DNA from: Paenibacillus allorhizosphaerae
GTDB taxonomy: Bacteria; Bacillota; Bacilli; Paenibacillales; NBRC-103111
NCBI RefSeq assembly: GCF_910594985.1
Contig: NZ_CAJVCE010000005.1
Location: forward strand, 186,001 to 250,000
DNA: 64,000 nt
Direction of reading: 5' to 3'
Shown here: one piece after another, positions 33,225 to 42,971 of the stretch
Position numbering within the stretch: position 1 is the first letter of the stretch
Layout: each line of letters begins with the position of its first letter
Made by a program: the position numbers and the translations under genes
Notes under the pieces: generated by a model
What the model was told of the DNA's origin: nothing
Database searches by the model: none
Seen by the model: only the letters and a program-made list of their open reading frames with translations

Positions 33225-34502
33225 TTAGTTGACTTTGAGCGCCTTCATCGCCTTGCGAAGCTCCTTGAACGAGGGCCGCTTGCCGTACATCAATACGCCG
33301 ACCCTGTAAATTTTGGCGGCCAGCCAGCTTAGCGCAAGCATGGTCGCCGTCGTCACCGCGATCGAAATCGCGATTTCCCACCAGCCCGGGTCGCTCATGC
33401 CGATGCGCAGGAACATAATGAGCGGCGAAAAGAACGGCACGTACGACATCGCGACGATGAACGGGGCGGTCGGGTTTTGCAAGCCGAATATCGCGATCAT
33501 GAATCCCCCGATAATGAGGAACATCACGGGCATAATCGCTTGCCCGACTTCCTCGGTACGGCTGACAAGCGAACCTACCGCAGCGAACATCGTAGCGTAT
33601 ATAAAATAACCGAGTAAGTAAAAAACGATGAAAAAGCCGAGCAGTGAAAATTGCATATCGCTGAGATCGATGTTTAGACCTTTGATTTTGTCCAAGTTTT
33701 GTGGAATAAGCATATTCGCGGCGCTAACGACAATGAATACCGTGATTTGAACGAGACCGAGCAGGCATATCCCGATGATTTTGCCGAACATTTGCTTGAG
33801 CGGAGCAACGCTCGTAATAAGCACTTCCATGACGCGGGAGCTTTTCTCCGCCGTAATTTCCGTCGCAACCATATTGCCGTAGCCTATGACGGTCATATAC
33901 AGAAGGAACAACAGCGCGTACACGAGCACATAAGCCATCTTCATTTGCGATTCCGTCTTGCCGCTCGTGCCTTCATGCACCTGCACCGACTGCAGCGATA
34001 CCGGCGCGTTCAGCTTGGCGCGCTGCTCCGCCGTCAGCCCCAGGTCCTTCACGACGATTTCCGCCTTGACAGATTGCAAACCGTTTCTCAGCTTCGCCGT
34101 GAGCGAAGAATCCATCGAGCTTTTCGCATAATAGGTCGCTTTCGGGAAACCGGCCGCGGCATCCTCGCTCCATTCGAGATAGCCTTTAACCTCCTTCGCC
34201 TCCAGCTTCTCCTTCCCCAGCTTGGCGTTCGCTTCCTTCGAGCCGGCATCTCCAAGCGGCACGAGCAGCAGCCCGGTCTCCTGCCTGTCAAAGTATCCGG
34301 CCAGCGCCCGGGTTACTTCGGTTTCTTGCCCGACAAAGCCGATCTTGGTCTGTTCGCCGGATGAGGAAAACTTCGAAATCATGGCCGGCAAATTAATCAT
34401 GACGGATAGCACTACGGCAAAAATAAGCGTTGTTACGACAAATGATTTCGTTTGCACCCGGCTAAGAAACGTAAAGCGAATAACGGTCATCAGCTTATTC
34501 AT
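33225..34502 (-). CDS. ABC-2 family efflux permease (NatB/YhaP-like)
   Basis: 425 residues. One N-terminal transmembrane helix, a large extracytoplasmic domain (about 45-190) and five to six C-terminal helices, as in NatB/YhaP-type sodium or drug exporters. ATEITAEKSSRVMEVLITSV is the conserved coupling segment. It overlaps the ATPase gene upstream by eight bases. It is the last gene of a five-gene operon headed by a membrane protein and a GntR regulator. Confidence 0.86.
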   Translation of the reverse strand: MNKLMTVIRFTFLSRVQTKSFVVTTLIFAVVLSVMINLPAMISKFSSSGEQTKIGFVGQETEVTRALAGYFDRQETGLLLVPLGDAGSKEANAKLGKEKLEAKEVKGYLEWSEDAAAGFPKATYYAKSSMDSSLTAKLRNGLQSVKAEIVVKDLGLTAEQRAKLNAPVSLQSVQVHEGTSGKTESQMKMAYVLVYALLFLLYMTVIGYGNMVATEITAEKSSRVMEVLITSVAPLKQMFGKIIGICLLGLVQITVFIVVSAANMLIPQNLDKIKGLNIDLSDMQFSLLGFFIVFYLLGYFIYATMFAAVGSLVSRTEEVGQAIMPVMFLIIGGFMIAIFGLQNPTAPFIVAMSYVPFFSPLIMFLRIGMSDPGWWEIAISIAVTTATMLALSWLAAKIYRVGVLMYGKRPSFKELRKAMKALKVN

Positions 34503-35403
34503 GAGGTCCTTGCCCCCCTACCGTCTTGATGAAAATCTCGTTCAGCGTCGGCTCCATAATTTGAAAGCGGTACACTTCCGTTTGCGACATCGCCGTGTGC
34601 AGCACTTCCTGCGCCGCATCCGGCTTGTCGAGCATAATTTCCGTCCTCGCTTCGCCCGTCTTAACCGAGCGGACGCCAGGGATGCTCTCGAGTCCTTGCA
34701 CCCCTCGTTCCGTTTCCAGCAGCACCCGCTCGCGGGGGAATGAACGCTTGATAGCCCTCAGATTGCCCTTCAATACCGTATTCGAGCGGTGAAGCATAAT
34801 AATGTTCTCGCACAGCTCTTCGACATGATCCATCCGGTGGCTGGAAAACAAGATCGTCTTCCCTTCCCGGCGAAGCTCGGTGACGTTGGTCTTCAGCAGC
34901 TCGACATTGACGGGATCCAGACCGCTGAACGCCTCGTCGAGAATCAGGATGTCCGGATCGTGAATGACCGCAGAGATGAATTGAATCTTTTGCTGGTTCC
35001 CTTTGGACAGCTCCTCGACCTTTTTGTTGTAATATTCCGGCACCTCGAACCGTTCCAGCCAATTGCGCAAGCTTTGCTCCGCCTTGGAGCGCTTCATGCC
35101 GCGCAGCTCGGCGAGATACAGCACCTGCTCGCTCACCTTCACCTTCGGGTACAATCCGCGTTCCTCCGGCAAATAGCCGATCCATCGGCGCACTTCGTCG
35201 GAGTACCCTTTGCCCTTCCAGTAAATCGAGCCTTCGTCGGGAAGAATGAGTCCGAGCGCCATACGCATCGTCGTCGTTTTTCCTGCACCGTTCGCGCCGA
35301 GCAGGCCGAATATTTCTCCGGGGCGCACCTCGATGTCGATCTCGTTCACGGCGACATTGCCGCCATACCGTTTCGTGACGTGGTCTATCTTTAACGGAAT
35401 CAT
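34495..35403 (-). CDS. ABC transporter ATPase (NatA/YhaQ-like)
   Basis: 302 residues. Walker A is GANGAGKTT; the signature is the variant ELSKGNQQKIQF and Walker B is ILILDEAFSGLD. The EAFSGLD form and the LPEERGLYPK segment are typical of the NatA/YhaQ exporter ATPases. It pairs with the overlapping permease downstream and overlaps the preceding ATPase gene by four bases. Exporter role by family; substrate unknown. Confidence 0.88.
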   Translation of the reverse strand: MIPLKIDHVTKRYGGNVAVNEIDIEVRPGEIFGLLGANGAGKTTTMRMALGLILPDEGSIYWKGKGYSDEVRRWIGYLPEERGLYPKVKVSEQVLYLAELRGMKRSKAEQSLRNWLERFEVPEYYNKKVEELSKGNQQKIQFISAVIHDPDILILDEAFSGLDPVNVELLKTNVTELRREGKTILFSSHRMDHVEELCENIIMLHRSNTVLKGNLRAIKRSFPRERVLLETERGVQGLESIPGVRSVKTGEARTEIMLDKPDAAQEVLHTAMSQTEVYRFQIMEPTLNEIFIKTVGGQGPHE

Positions 35404-36320
35404 GTGTTTTCCGCTCCTTTCCGGCTTTTTGCGGCTTGTTCCTTATGCTTTTTTTCCGCAATCATATGGTGTAAAATTTCGTCCAATTCGAGCGACTGCC
35501 GCTTGATTACCGGGATTCCGGCCGCCTGCAGCGCTTCTTCCGTCAATGCTGCGTTCCGCGTAACGAACCGCGTCAGCGCTCCTTGCTCGCATTCGACTAC
35601 GCCGGGAAGCTTCAGCCTATCCGGATCCATCGATTCGATCCACAGCGCTTTCCATTCGTCCAGCATCGCGTCTTTCTCTTTGTAATCGAGCAGCTTGCCT
35701 CCGTACAGAAAAGCGACATAATCGGCAAGCCGTCGCACTTCCTCAATCGTATGGGTGGCGATCAGCACGTTTTTTTCGCCGCTGTTCATAAATTCGCGAA
35801 TTACATCCAGCATAATGCGCCAAATATACGGGTCAAAGCCCGAAGACGGCTCGTCAAGGATGAGCAGATCCGGCTGCTGGGCGATCGCGAGGCAAAAGGC
35901 AAGCCGGCGCTTCATCCCTTTGGACAACGAATTCGCCTTTGCTTTCGGGTTCAGCTCGAACCGTTCGCTTAATTCGTTCCACTTGTCCTTGCTCCATGCC
36001 GGGAACCAATGATTGTGAAAGTCAGCCAATTCCTCGATTCGGCTCGAGGATTCCTCGATAAACGACCGATCCGGCACATAGCCGATCCTTCGCTTGATAT
36101 CGACATCGTGCTGCTCGTATTCGCTGCCGAACAGGGTGATCTTCCCTTGATCGGGCCGGCATATATTCAATAACATTTCGAACAGCGTTGTTTTTCCCGA
36201 ACCGTTAGGCCCGACGAAAGCTGTACAGACCCCGGGCTCGATATTCAAGTCGAACGGTCCGAAATGGAACGTTTCGAACGATTTTTCCACACCTTGCAAT
36301 ACGACCTCATATGCGTTCAT
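35400..36320 (-). CDS. ABC transporter ATPase (YtrB-like)
   Basis: 306 residues. Walker A is GPNGSGKTT; the signature is the degenerate SLSKGMKRRLAF and Walker B is LLILDEPSSGFD, a form common in YtrB-type ATPases that sit next to GntR regulators. Its membrane partner is probably the 240-residue protein encoded at the start of the operon. Start and stop overlap both neighbours by four bases. Likely role: a cell-envelope or antibiotic-stress exporter; that is family-based inference. Confidence 0.85.
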   Translation of the reverse strand: MNAYEVVLQGVEKSFETFHFGPFDLNIEPGVCTAFVGPNGSGKTTLFEMLLNICRPDQGKITLFGSEYEQHDVDIKRRIGYVPDRSFIEESSSRIEELADFHNHWFPAWSKDKWNELSERFELNPKAKANSLSKGMKRRLAFCLAIAQQPDLLILDEPSSGFDPYIWRIMLDVIREFMNSGEKNVLIATHTIEEVRRLADYVAFLYGGKLLDYKEKDAMLDEWKALWIESMDPDRLKLPGVVECEQGALTRFVTRNAALTEEALQAAGIPVIKRQSLELDEILHHMIAEKKHKEQAAKSRKGAENT

Positions 36321-36733
36321 TCCTTGTTTCCTCCTTCATCGGCGTTCTCCGGCATCATCGCGTCCAGGCAATCGCGAAACAGCTTCTCCGTCTCCCCCCG
36401 CGTCAGCTGCACGCGCTGCGCCGTTGCGACCGCGGCGCGGAACGCTTCCTCGACCGCTCCCGTGCGGTATTGCTCCCGCTCGCTTTCGCTAACGGACGCA
36501 ACGAACGTGCCGGTACCTTGCTTCGTTCGAAGCAGCCCTTCATTCTCCAAATCCTGATATACTCTGCGAATCGTAATGATGCTGCAGCTGAGGTCCTGGG
36601 CAAACTCCCTGATGGAAGGGAGCAGCGTTCCCTGGGGCAGCTTCCCGCTCAAAATAAGCGACCGCAGCTGCACTTCGATCTGATGATACATCGGCTCCGC
36701 CGAATCCGCGGATAATTGAATCGGCACCTGCAT
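36317..36733 (-). CDS. GntR-family regulator, YtrA subfamily
   Basis: 138 residues. The N-terminal winged helix (EPMYHQIEVQLRSLILSG, LPSIREFAQDLSCSIITIRR, TKQGTGTFV) is followed by only a short helical tail (about 65 residues), the size of the YtrA subfamily that controls ABC exporter operons. Start is the ATG at 36733 after GGAGG. It lies second in the operon it most likely regulates. The palindrome TGTGTATA/TATACACA in the operon promoter is the obvious binding site. Confidence 0.88.
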   Translation of the reverse strand: MQVPIQLSADSAEPMYHQIEVQLRSLILSGKLPQGTLLPSIREFAQDLSCSIITIRRVYQDLENEGLLRTKQGTGTFVASVSESEREQYRTGAVEEAFRAAVATAQRVQLTRGETEKLFRDCLDAMMPENADEGGNKE

Positions 36734-36764
36734 TTGATATTCCTCCTTCCAGGCCGCGCGGGAC

Positions 36765-37487
36765 TTATCTGACAAACGAACGGCTGCGAATTTTATTCAC
36801 GGTCAAGCGGAACCATAGCCATATCCAAAAAGCGGATAATGCAGCACCGAGAACGATGATCCATAGGCCGAAGCTTACAGCGCCTTGCATCGTCAGCTCC
36901 AGGAAGCCGGTTCCCAAAACTTTGATGCCTACCGACGCGGCAACGAGAAGAACCGTGAAGATCAAGCTAAACCGCATGTAAGATTTCCCGGTGCCGCCAA
37001 GCTCTTTGTAAGCGAACACGACACTCATGCATGCCCCGAAGTAGACCCAGACCAGGATGAAAGCCAAGCTTTGCCCGAACGTGAGCAGGTCGCTGATCCG
37101 GCCGATGAAATAAAACGGAAGGAAGAACAGCAGCGTCTGCGCGATGAGCGTCACGCCCATCTGCAAATATTTGGCGCCTACCGTTTCCGAGATGCTGATC
37201 GGCAGCTGCCTCATATACTGCACCTTTCGCGAAAAGAAATCGGTTCGATGGTAGGTCAAATATTCGCCGGCCATCGCAAACCCGAGGCAGCTTATGCCGC
37301 ACAGGAAGATGATATCGACCGCTGCGCTTAAGGAGCGATCCGCAATTCCCGTGCTGGAAAAGTACATCCCTCTCGCAATAAGTCCGGAAAATATGCCGAG
37401 ATACAAATACAATGCGACGGATACGAGCTTGCCCCAGTTGGAACGCTTAAGCTCGTGCTTCATAATAAACAAGGCGTTATTCCACAT
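36765..37487 (-). CDS. Six-helix membrane protein, putative ABC permease
   Basis: 240 residues with six hydrophobic helices and basic cytosolic ends (MKHELKRSNWGK; VNKIRSRSF). I recognise no precise family, but its position ahead of a YtrA-type regulator and a YtrB-like ATPase that lacks another partner makes it the likely transport subunit. It is the first gene after the operon promoter, with a 31-base gap to the regulator. Confidence 0.7.
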   Translation of the reverse strand: MWNNALFIMKHELKRSNWGKLVSVALYLYLGIFSGLIARGMYFSSTGIADRSLSAAVDIIFLCGISCLGFAMAGEYLTYHRTDFFSRKVQYMRQLPISISETVGAKYLQMGVTLIAQTLLFFLPFYFIGRISDLLTFGQSLAFILVWVYFGACMSVVFAYKELGGTGKSYMRFSLIFTVLLVAASVGIKVLGTGFLELTMQGAVSFGLWIIVLGAALSAFWIWLWFRLTVNKIRSRSFVR

Positions 37488-37523
37488 TCGACAGCACCTG
37501 CCTCAACAATAAAGTGTGTTTAC

Positions 37524-37571
37524 TGTGTATATTTATATTAACAGTATACACATATAAGGTAAGGCTTTCAA
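37524..37571 (-). promoter_or_regulatory. Promoter and operator of the GntR/ABC operon
   Basis: On the minus strand TTGAAA (37571-37566), 17 bases, TATACT (37548-37543) forms a near-consensus sigma-A promoter. The palindrome TGTGTATA (37524-37531) / TATACACA (37545-37552), spacer 13, covers the -10 box and the start point. This fits autorepression by the operon's YtrA-type regulator. Confidence 0.75.
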
Positions 37572-37700
37572 TTATTCATGAAAAAATAGGCCGGAGTAAC
37601 CATTTGCTCAACCCTGAATTTTCTGAAATATCTATCAAATTGGTGAATATTAGGCGAAAACATGTGTATTTCGGACATCACCCGCCCCAATGATTTGCCT

Positions 37701-37723
37701 TACAATAAAAGAAAGCGCTTTAA
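37701..37723 (+). promoter_or_regulatory. Promoter -10 with cre-like site ahead of the PL6 lyase
   Basis: TACAAT (37701-37706) is followed directly by AGAAAGCGCTTTAA (37710-37723), which matches the ideal palindromic CcpA site except for its two outer positions on each side. A cre at the start point would block transcription when preferred sugars are present. No good -35 is visible. Confidence 0.55.
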
Positions 37724-37785
37724 AAATTTGTTGATCGCCCGTACATTTTTCTACTTATCCCCCATTCAAAGGAGAGATGCTCTTA

Positions 37786-40700
37786 ATGAAGCTTTACCGC
37801 ACGTTGCTGCATTTCGGAATGATCGCATCATTGACTTTGTCATTGCCTGCTGCACCTGCCATCGGAGCAGAGCCCGTACCTTTACATGACAGCGGCGTGA
37901 CTCGCAGCGCAGGGCCGGTCGACGCAATTAGCTCTGCGCCGCTTGCCGCCAGTGTAGTGAACGTATCCAGCCCGGCCCAATTGGAAACCGCGCTTGCCGG
38001 CGCTTCCGCCGGAACGACAATTGTACTGGCGAACGGCATCTACACGAAGAACAGTTCCTTCACCATCAGCGGCAAGCAAGGGACGGAGACGAACCCGATT
38101 ATCATCAAGGCCGCCAATCAAGGCCAGGCGGAAATTTCGGGCGGCGCTTATATGACCGTCAGCGGTTCTTCCTATGTCGTAATCGATGGCCTAAAGTTCA
38201 CCAATACCGGCAACAACGCCGTTGCCATCGACGCCTCCCATCATGTCCGGGTGACGAACAGCCGCTTCGACCTGAACGAGGACGGTGCCAACATCAAGTG
38301 GCTGAACATCCGCGGATCGAACAGCCACCATAACCGGATCGACCATAACGAGTTTGCGAACAAAACCGATCCGGGACCGGTCGTTGCCGTGGACGGCAAC
38401 GGCTCGACGAATATGGCGCAATATACGCTCATCGAATACAACTATTTCAAAAATGTCGGCCCGCGCATCGCCAACGGCCTGGAAACGATCCGCCTCGGGC
38501 TGTCCGGCGTATCGCTGCTGGACGGCTTCTCCACCGTGCAGTACAACCTGTTCGAAGATTGCGACGGCGATCCCGAGGTCGTATCCGTGAAGAGCAGCAG
38601 CAACGAGATCCGGTATAACACGTTCCGGAACTCGCAAGGCCAGCTCACATTGCGCCACGGAAACAACAATAGCGTTTACGGCAACTACTTTTTCGGAGAC
38701 GGCATAAAGTCCGGCGTCGGCGGCATTCGCATCTACGGCACGGACCACAAAATATATAACAACTACATGGAAAAACTGACCGGCGATACACTCAGTCTGG
38801 ACGGCGGCGACTTCGACGGCGGGCCGGACTCCAAAGACTACGTTAGCGGCGATCTGACCAAGCATTGGCGCGTCTACCGCACGCAAGTCGCTTTCAATAC
38901 GATCGTGGACAGCAAAACCGGCATCATGGTAGGAAAAAGCTACACATATCCCCCGGTGGACAGCGTTCTTGCAAACAATATCGTCAATAATACGACCGGT
39001 ACGCTGTATAACGAATACAAACCAGGCAACACCGCATTCGAAGGCAATATCGGCTTCGGCTCCACTTTGACGAACGGCTCGCGATCCGCTGCCGAAGTCC
39101 GCAGCGCCGATCCGCTGTTTACCGTCACCGACGGCATGAAGAAGCTGTCCGCAGGGAGCCCGGCCATCGATTCCGCCAGCGGAAGTTACGCCTACGTTGC
39201 GGAGGACATGGACGGACAGGCGCGGAACGGGTCGCGTGATGCCGGGGCCGACGAGTACTCGGTCGATCCGATCGTCAGAGGCCCACTCTCGCCTCCCGTC
39301 ACTCCGATTCCGGCGGACGCTGAATTTACGACCTTTATCGAAGCGGAGGATGCTTCGATTCGAACCGAAGGTTTCGCCAAGCTTGCCTGCAGCGCTTGCA
39401 GCGGCGGAGCATATATGCAATCGCCCGGCGCAGGCAGCGCATCCGATCAGCTCGTCTACCGGATCAACGTATCGCACGGCGGAACGCTCTATCTTCATCT
39501 GCTTGGAAAAACGGCCGACGCTTCTTCCGGCGGAACGCGCGACTTTCTGGTGTCCGTCGACGGGGGACAGGAAGCACCGGCCGCGGCGGCGCGAGGCGAC
39601 TGGGGATGGACGACCGCGCAAGCGCCGATCGCATTGACGGACGGAACACATGATGTAACGATCCGGCCGGTTACTCCGGGCGCAGGACTGGATCGCATCG
39701 CCCTATCCAAGAGCGGCAAGCCGCCGGTCGAATCCCCGCTTCCGAAGCTTGACGGCATCCAGGTGAACGGCATCCCCGTTCCTGACTTCGCTCCGTCACA
39801 GTACAGCTACACGTATAAGCTGCCGCTTGGCACATCGGGAATCCCTGCAGTCACGGCATCCAGCTCGCATACGGTGGAAATCGTTCCGCCGCAGGAAACA
39901 TTCGGGACCGCCGTCATCTACGTCAGAGACCGGCAGGACCGGTACTTTTACTCGCGCTACGAGGTCCGCCTCACCGGCCTTCCGGTATACGGCAGCGTGA
40001 CGGAGCCGCTGCTCCCCTACGGCATCGCAGGCGTCACAGCCAGCCCTGGCTATCACGCAAGCTACCCGCCGCCGAACACGATCGACGGGACGCTGTCGAC
40101 GCGATGGGCGGCGAAGGGCGAGCACTGGATCCGGTTCGATCTCGGCGAGAGCAAGCCGCTCCAATACGCGCTGATCGCCTTCCTGAACGGCGACAAAGAC
40201 AAGTACAGCTTCGACCTGGACCTATCCAACGACGGAGTTGCCTGGAAACGGGTGTTCAGCGGCGCCAGCAGCGGGCAAACATCCGATCTCGAGCTGTTCG
40301 CGTTCGAACAAACGCCGGCCAGATACGTATTGTTCAGCGGGCACGGCAATACGAAAGATGCGTGGAACAATATCAACGAGTTTATTGCGGCCGGCCGCGC
40401 CGTTGCCACGAAGCTTACGCTTCCTTCCGTTTCGGCAACGTACAGCGATTCCGTAACGCTCAGCGCACTGTTAACGGACGCGGACGGTACGCCGCTGGCT
40501 AACCAAACGGTTGGCTTCACCGTGAATCACGAACCGGCCGGAACGGCAGTAACCGACAGCAGCGGCAAAGCCGCTGTCAGCCTCCGTGTCAACGCCGGCG
40601 CCGCACCGGAAACGGATACGGCCGAATACCCCATGGAAGCCGTTTATGCGGGAGCTGCCGATCGGTCGATGCTCGGCAGCAATGCAGCCGGCGTGCTGAT

Positions 40701-41430
40701 GGTCGGCAAAGAAGAAGCCAACGTCGTCTATACCGGTTCCGCCGCCGTGCCGGTCGGAGCCAAATCGCCCTTGTCCGCTGCGGTCACGCAGCAGGATGAC
40801 GGAGAGCCCGGATCGATGCTGGGGCTTCCCGTACGTTTTGACGTTCGCCGTTTGCAGACAAACGGTCAAGCGGTACCTTACGCCGCCGTAACCGTTACTT
40901 CCGATGCGTATGGCCGGGCCGCGGCCGAAACGAACCTGACAGCCGGGCTATATGAGGTCAAAGCCGCGCTCGGCGGCAATCCGTATTACAAGGCGCTTGA
41001 AGCTTCGCCCGTGACCGTCGCGGTGTACAGTCCCGGCGCAAGCTCCGTGCAGGCGAACGGCTTTATCGAGCTTGACGACACTTCAAGCCTTATCGGAAGC
41101 AAGGCCAAGAAGCTTCACCTCGAAAGCCGATGGGAACGGACGCCGCAGGGCGGCATTACCGGCTACGCGCGCTTCCATTCGGAGCCTCAAGGATTGCGTC
41201 TGACGATGACGCAGGCCGAGTGGCTTGTGACGGCCGGAACGGAAGCCTATATTCAGGGCAAAGCCACGGACGACAACGGCGCCGTTTACACGGTCCGCAT
41301 ACGGATGGATGACGCGTCCAAGCCGTCTTCGATACTGACCGTTCAAGTCTGGCAAGGACAACGAGCCGAAGGCAATCCCCTCGTCAACCTGCAGGGGAAG
41401 AACTTTAAAGGTCAGCTGAGTATTAAATAG
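37786..41430 (+). CDS. Multidomain PL6-family polysaccharide lyase (chondroitinase B / alginate lyase type)
   Basis: 1214 residues, secreted (signal peptide about 1-31, ending near AIGA). Residues 60-485 form a PL6 parallel beta-helix. Lys269 (VSVKSSSN) and Arg290 (LTLRHG) have the same 21-residue spacing as the catalytic Lys250/Arg271 of chondroitinase B, so it should cleave a uronic-acid polysaccharide by beta-elimination. Then come a CBM6-like module (about 511-642), a cadherin-like beta-sandwich (about 653-735), an F5/8-type-C module (about 735-872), two Ig-like repeats and a C-terminal beta-rich domain. The ATG at 37786 begins a normal signal peptide; the ATG at 37777 sits almost on the ribosome site. 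A binding-protein gene follows 61 bases downstream. Confidence 0.88.
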   Translation: MKLYRTLLHFGMIASLTLSLPAAPAIGAEPVPLHDSGVTRSAGPVDAISSAPLAASVVNVSSPAQLETALAGASAGTTIVLANGIYTKNSSFTISGKQGTETNPIIIKAANQGQAEISGGAYMTVSGSSYVVIDGLKFTNTGNNAVAIDASHHVRVTNSRFDLNEDGANIKWLNIRGSNSHHNRIDHNEFANKTDPGPVVAVDGNGSTNMAQYTLIEYNYFKNVGPRIANGLETIRLGLSGVSLLDGFSTVQYNLFEDCDGDPEVVSVKSSSNEIRYNTFRNSQGQLTLRHGNNNSVYGNYFFGDGIKSGVGGIRIYGTDHKIYNNYMEKLTGDTLSLDGGDFDGGPDSKDYVSGDLTKHWRVYRTQVAFNTIVDSKTGIMVGKSYTYPPVDSVLANNIVNNTTGTLYNEYKPGNTAFEGNIGFGSTLTNGSRSAAEVRSADPLFTVTDGMKKLSAGSPAIDSASGSYAYVAEDMDGQARNGSRDAGADEYSVDPIVRGPLSPPVTPIPADAEFTTFIEAEDASIRTEGFAKLACSACSGGAYMQSPGAGSASDQLVYRINVSHGGTLYLHLLGKTADASSGGTRDFLVSVDGGQEAPAAAARGDWGWTTAQAPIALTDGTHDVTIRPVTPGAGLDRIALSKSGKPPVESPLPKLDGIQVNGIPVPDFAPSQYSYTYKLPLGTSGIPAVTASSSHTVEIVPPQETFGTAVIYVRDRQDRYFYSRYEVRLTGLPVYGSVTEPLLPYGIAGVTASPGYHASYPPPNTIDGTLSTRWAAKGEHWIRFDLGESKPLQYALIAFLNGDKDKYSFDLDLSNDGVAWKRVFSGASSGQTSDLELFAFEQTPARYVLFSGHGNTKDAWNNINEFIAAGRAVATKLTLPSVSATYSDSVTLSALLTDADGTPLANQTVGFTVNHEPAGTAVTDSSGKAAVSLRVNAGAAPETDTAEYPMEAVYAGAADRSMLGSNAAGVLMVGKEEANVVYTGSAAVPVGAKSPLSAAVTQQDDGEPGSMLGLPVRFDVRRLQTNGQAVPYAAVTVTSDAYGRAAAETNLTAGLYEVKAALGGNPYYKALEASPVTVAVYSPGASSVQANGFIELDDTSSLIGSKAKKLHLESRWERTPQGGITGYARFHSEPQGLRLTMTQAEWLVTAGTEAYIQGKATDDNGAVYTVRIRMDDASKPSSILTVQVWQGQRAEGNPLVNLQGKNFKGQLSIK

Positions 41431-41491
41431 GAAGCGCTGCCGAACGAAGTGTTTGCGAAGGGATCATTATAGGAAAAGGGGCGATACGGAA

Positions 41492-42802
41492 ATGAACAAA
41501 AGAAACCGTGTACTGCTTTCCACCGCCATTATCGCATTGCTCGGAATGTCCGCTTGCAGCGGGGGAGGGGGTACGAAGGCGGGAGACGCGCCAAAAGCAA
41601 AAGAGGCGAATGCGAACCGGGAGCCGGTCGAGCTGACGTTCTACCGTCCGAATACCGGAACGACGGAAGAACAATTTATGGATTTGATGGGCAAAAAAAT
41701 TAAGGAAAAGTTCCCGTTCGTCACGCCGAAATTTATTCCTTTCGGGACGGGTACCAGCGTGAACGAAGTGATCGCGTCCGGTCTGCCGCTCGATATCGTT
41801 ATTCTTTCCATCGGCTTTATTCCCCAATTTCAAAATTTCAACTTGCAAAGCGAATTGGACGAATACATGAAGAAGTATAATTACGATACGAGCAAGCTGG
41901 AAACGACCACTTACGATTTCGTTAAACAATTCGGCAAAGGCAAGACGTACTTCCTCCCGCTTTTTACAACCGCCGAAGTGCTGATGTATAACAAAGATCT
42001 GTTCGATAAATTCGGCGTGGGGTATCCGAAAGAAGGCATGACTTGGGATGACCTGTATGATTTGTCCAAAAAGATGACGCGCGTCGACGGAGGGGTCCAG
42101 CATTACGGCTTCCTGACCTCCATCTCGCACATGCTTCGCGTGAACCAGTTATCGCTGCCGTTTGTCGACGAGAAGACGAATCAGCCGGCGTTCGGCTCGG
42201 ATAAGTTCAAGCAAATGTCCGAAAATTTCACGAGATTTTATTCCATGCCGGGGGCCGAACTGCCGAAAGACAAATACGGCAAAGAAGCCGATCTGTTCAC
42301 GAAAGACCGGACCCTCGCCATGTATGCTTACTTTAACAGCACGATGGTAGGCGCACCGCCCGAAATGAATCTGGATGCGGTCCCGCTCCCTTCGTTCAAA
42401 GAAGCGCCGGGTGTAGGCTCCCAGATGTATCCGACCTTCGCCAGCGTCTCCAGCACGAGCAAAAATAAAGATGTCGCCTTCGAAGTATTGGCATATTTGA
42501 CCTCGGATGAAATGCAGGAGAAGTTCGCCAAAGATGGATTAGGGATGCCGATCGTGAAAAATCCGAAGCTGCTCGAATCGTTCGGGCAAGACATTCCTCA
42601 GCTCAAGGGCAAGAACATCAAGGCGTTTTATCCCGCCAAGCCGGCTCCCATCAGCCCGAAGACGATATATGACGATTTGGCGGAAAAACAAGCTTCGAAC
42701 GCGTTTAGAGAGCTGGCGCAGGGTGTAAGCGACGCGAATACCGCCTTCCGCAAAGGAACCGAGCAAGCGGTCAAAGATATTGAAGCTTCCGCGAAAAAAT
42801 AG
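41492..42802 (+). CDS. Extracellular solute-binding lipoprotein (sugar type)
   Basis: 436 residues. The signal peptide ends at MSAC (Cys22) and is followed by a Gly-rich linker. The hinge block YNKDLFDKFGVGYPKEG and DDLYDLSKKMTRVDGG is nearly the same as in the binding proteins at 5901 and 47399. It starts 61 bases after the PL6 lyase and has a strong terminator after it, so the two are likely co-transcribed. This suggests binding of lyase-derived oligosaccharides. No permease genes follow, so uptake needs a transporter encoded elsewhere. Confidence 0.88.
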   Translation: MNKRNRVLLSTAIIALLGMSACSGGGGTKAGDAPKAKEANANREPVELTFYRPNTGTTEEQFMDLMGKKIKEKFPFVTPKFIPFGTGTSVNEVIASGLPLDIVILSIGFIPQFQNFNLQSELDEYMKKYNYDTSKLETTTYDFVKQFGKGKTYFLPLFTTAEVLMYNKDLFDKFGVGYPKEGMTWDDLYDLSKKMTRVDGGVQHYGFLTSISHMLRVNQLSLPFVDEKTNQPAFGSDKFKQMSENFTRFYSMPGAELPKDKYGKEADLFTKDRTLAMYAYFNSTMVGAPPEMNLDAVPLPSFKEAPGVGSQMYPTFASVSSTSKNKDVAFEVLAYLTSDEMQEKFAKDGLGMPIVKNPKLLESFGQDIPQLKGKNIKAFYPAKPAPISPKTIYDDLAEKQASNAFRELAQGVSDANTAFRKGTEQAVKDIEASAKK

Positions 42803-42870
42803 TCCCGTCGCACAGACATAAAAAGATGCGGAGAGCCTAGCATGTTCTTCTTGCGTCAGCTTCATACAGA

Positions 42871-42906
42871 AACGGCTGGACATCTCGTTGTCCAGCCGCT
42901 TTTCTT
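42871..42906 (+). terminator. Terminator after the PL6 lyase/binding-protein operon
   Basis: CGGCTGGAC (42873-42881) and GTCCAGCCG (42890-42898) are perfect arms followed by CTTTTCTT. Confidence 0.85.
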
Positions 42907-42971
42907 ATATAATGCTATAGGCTTGGCGTTCCTTCGGAAGCCTGGGCCCTCCTTGCGACGCACATTCTCTC

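Noticed and set aside
38191..39651. 486-codon minus-strand open frame
   Set aside because: Antisense to the PL6 lyase, with no ribosome site and Cys/Arg-rich random composition.
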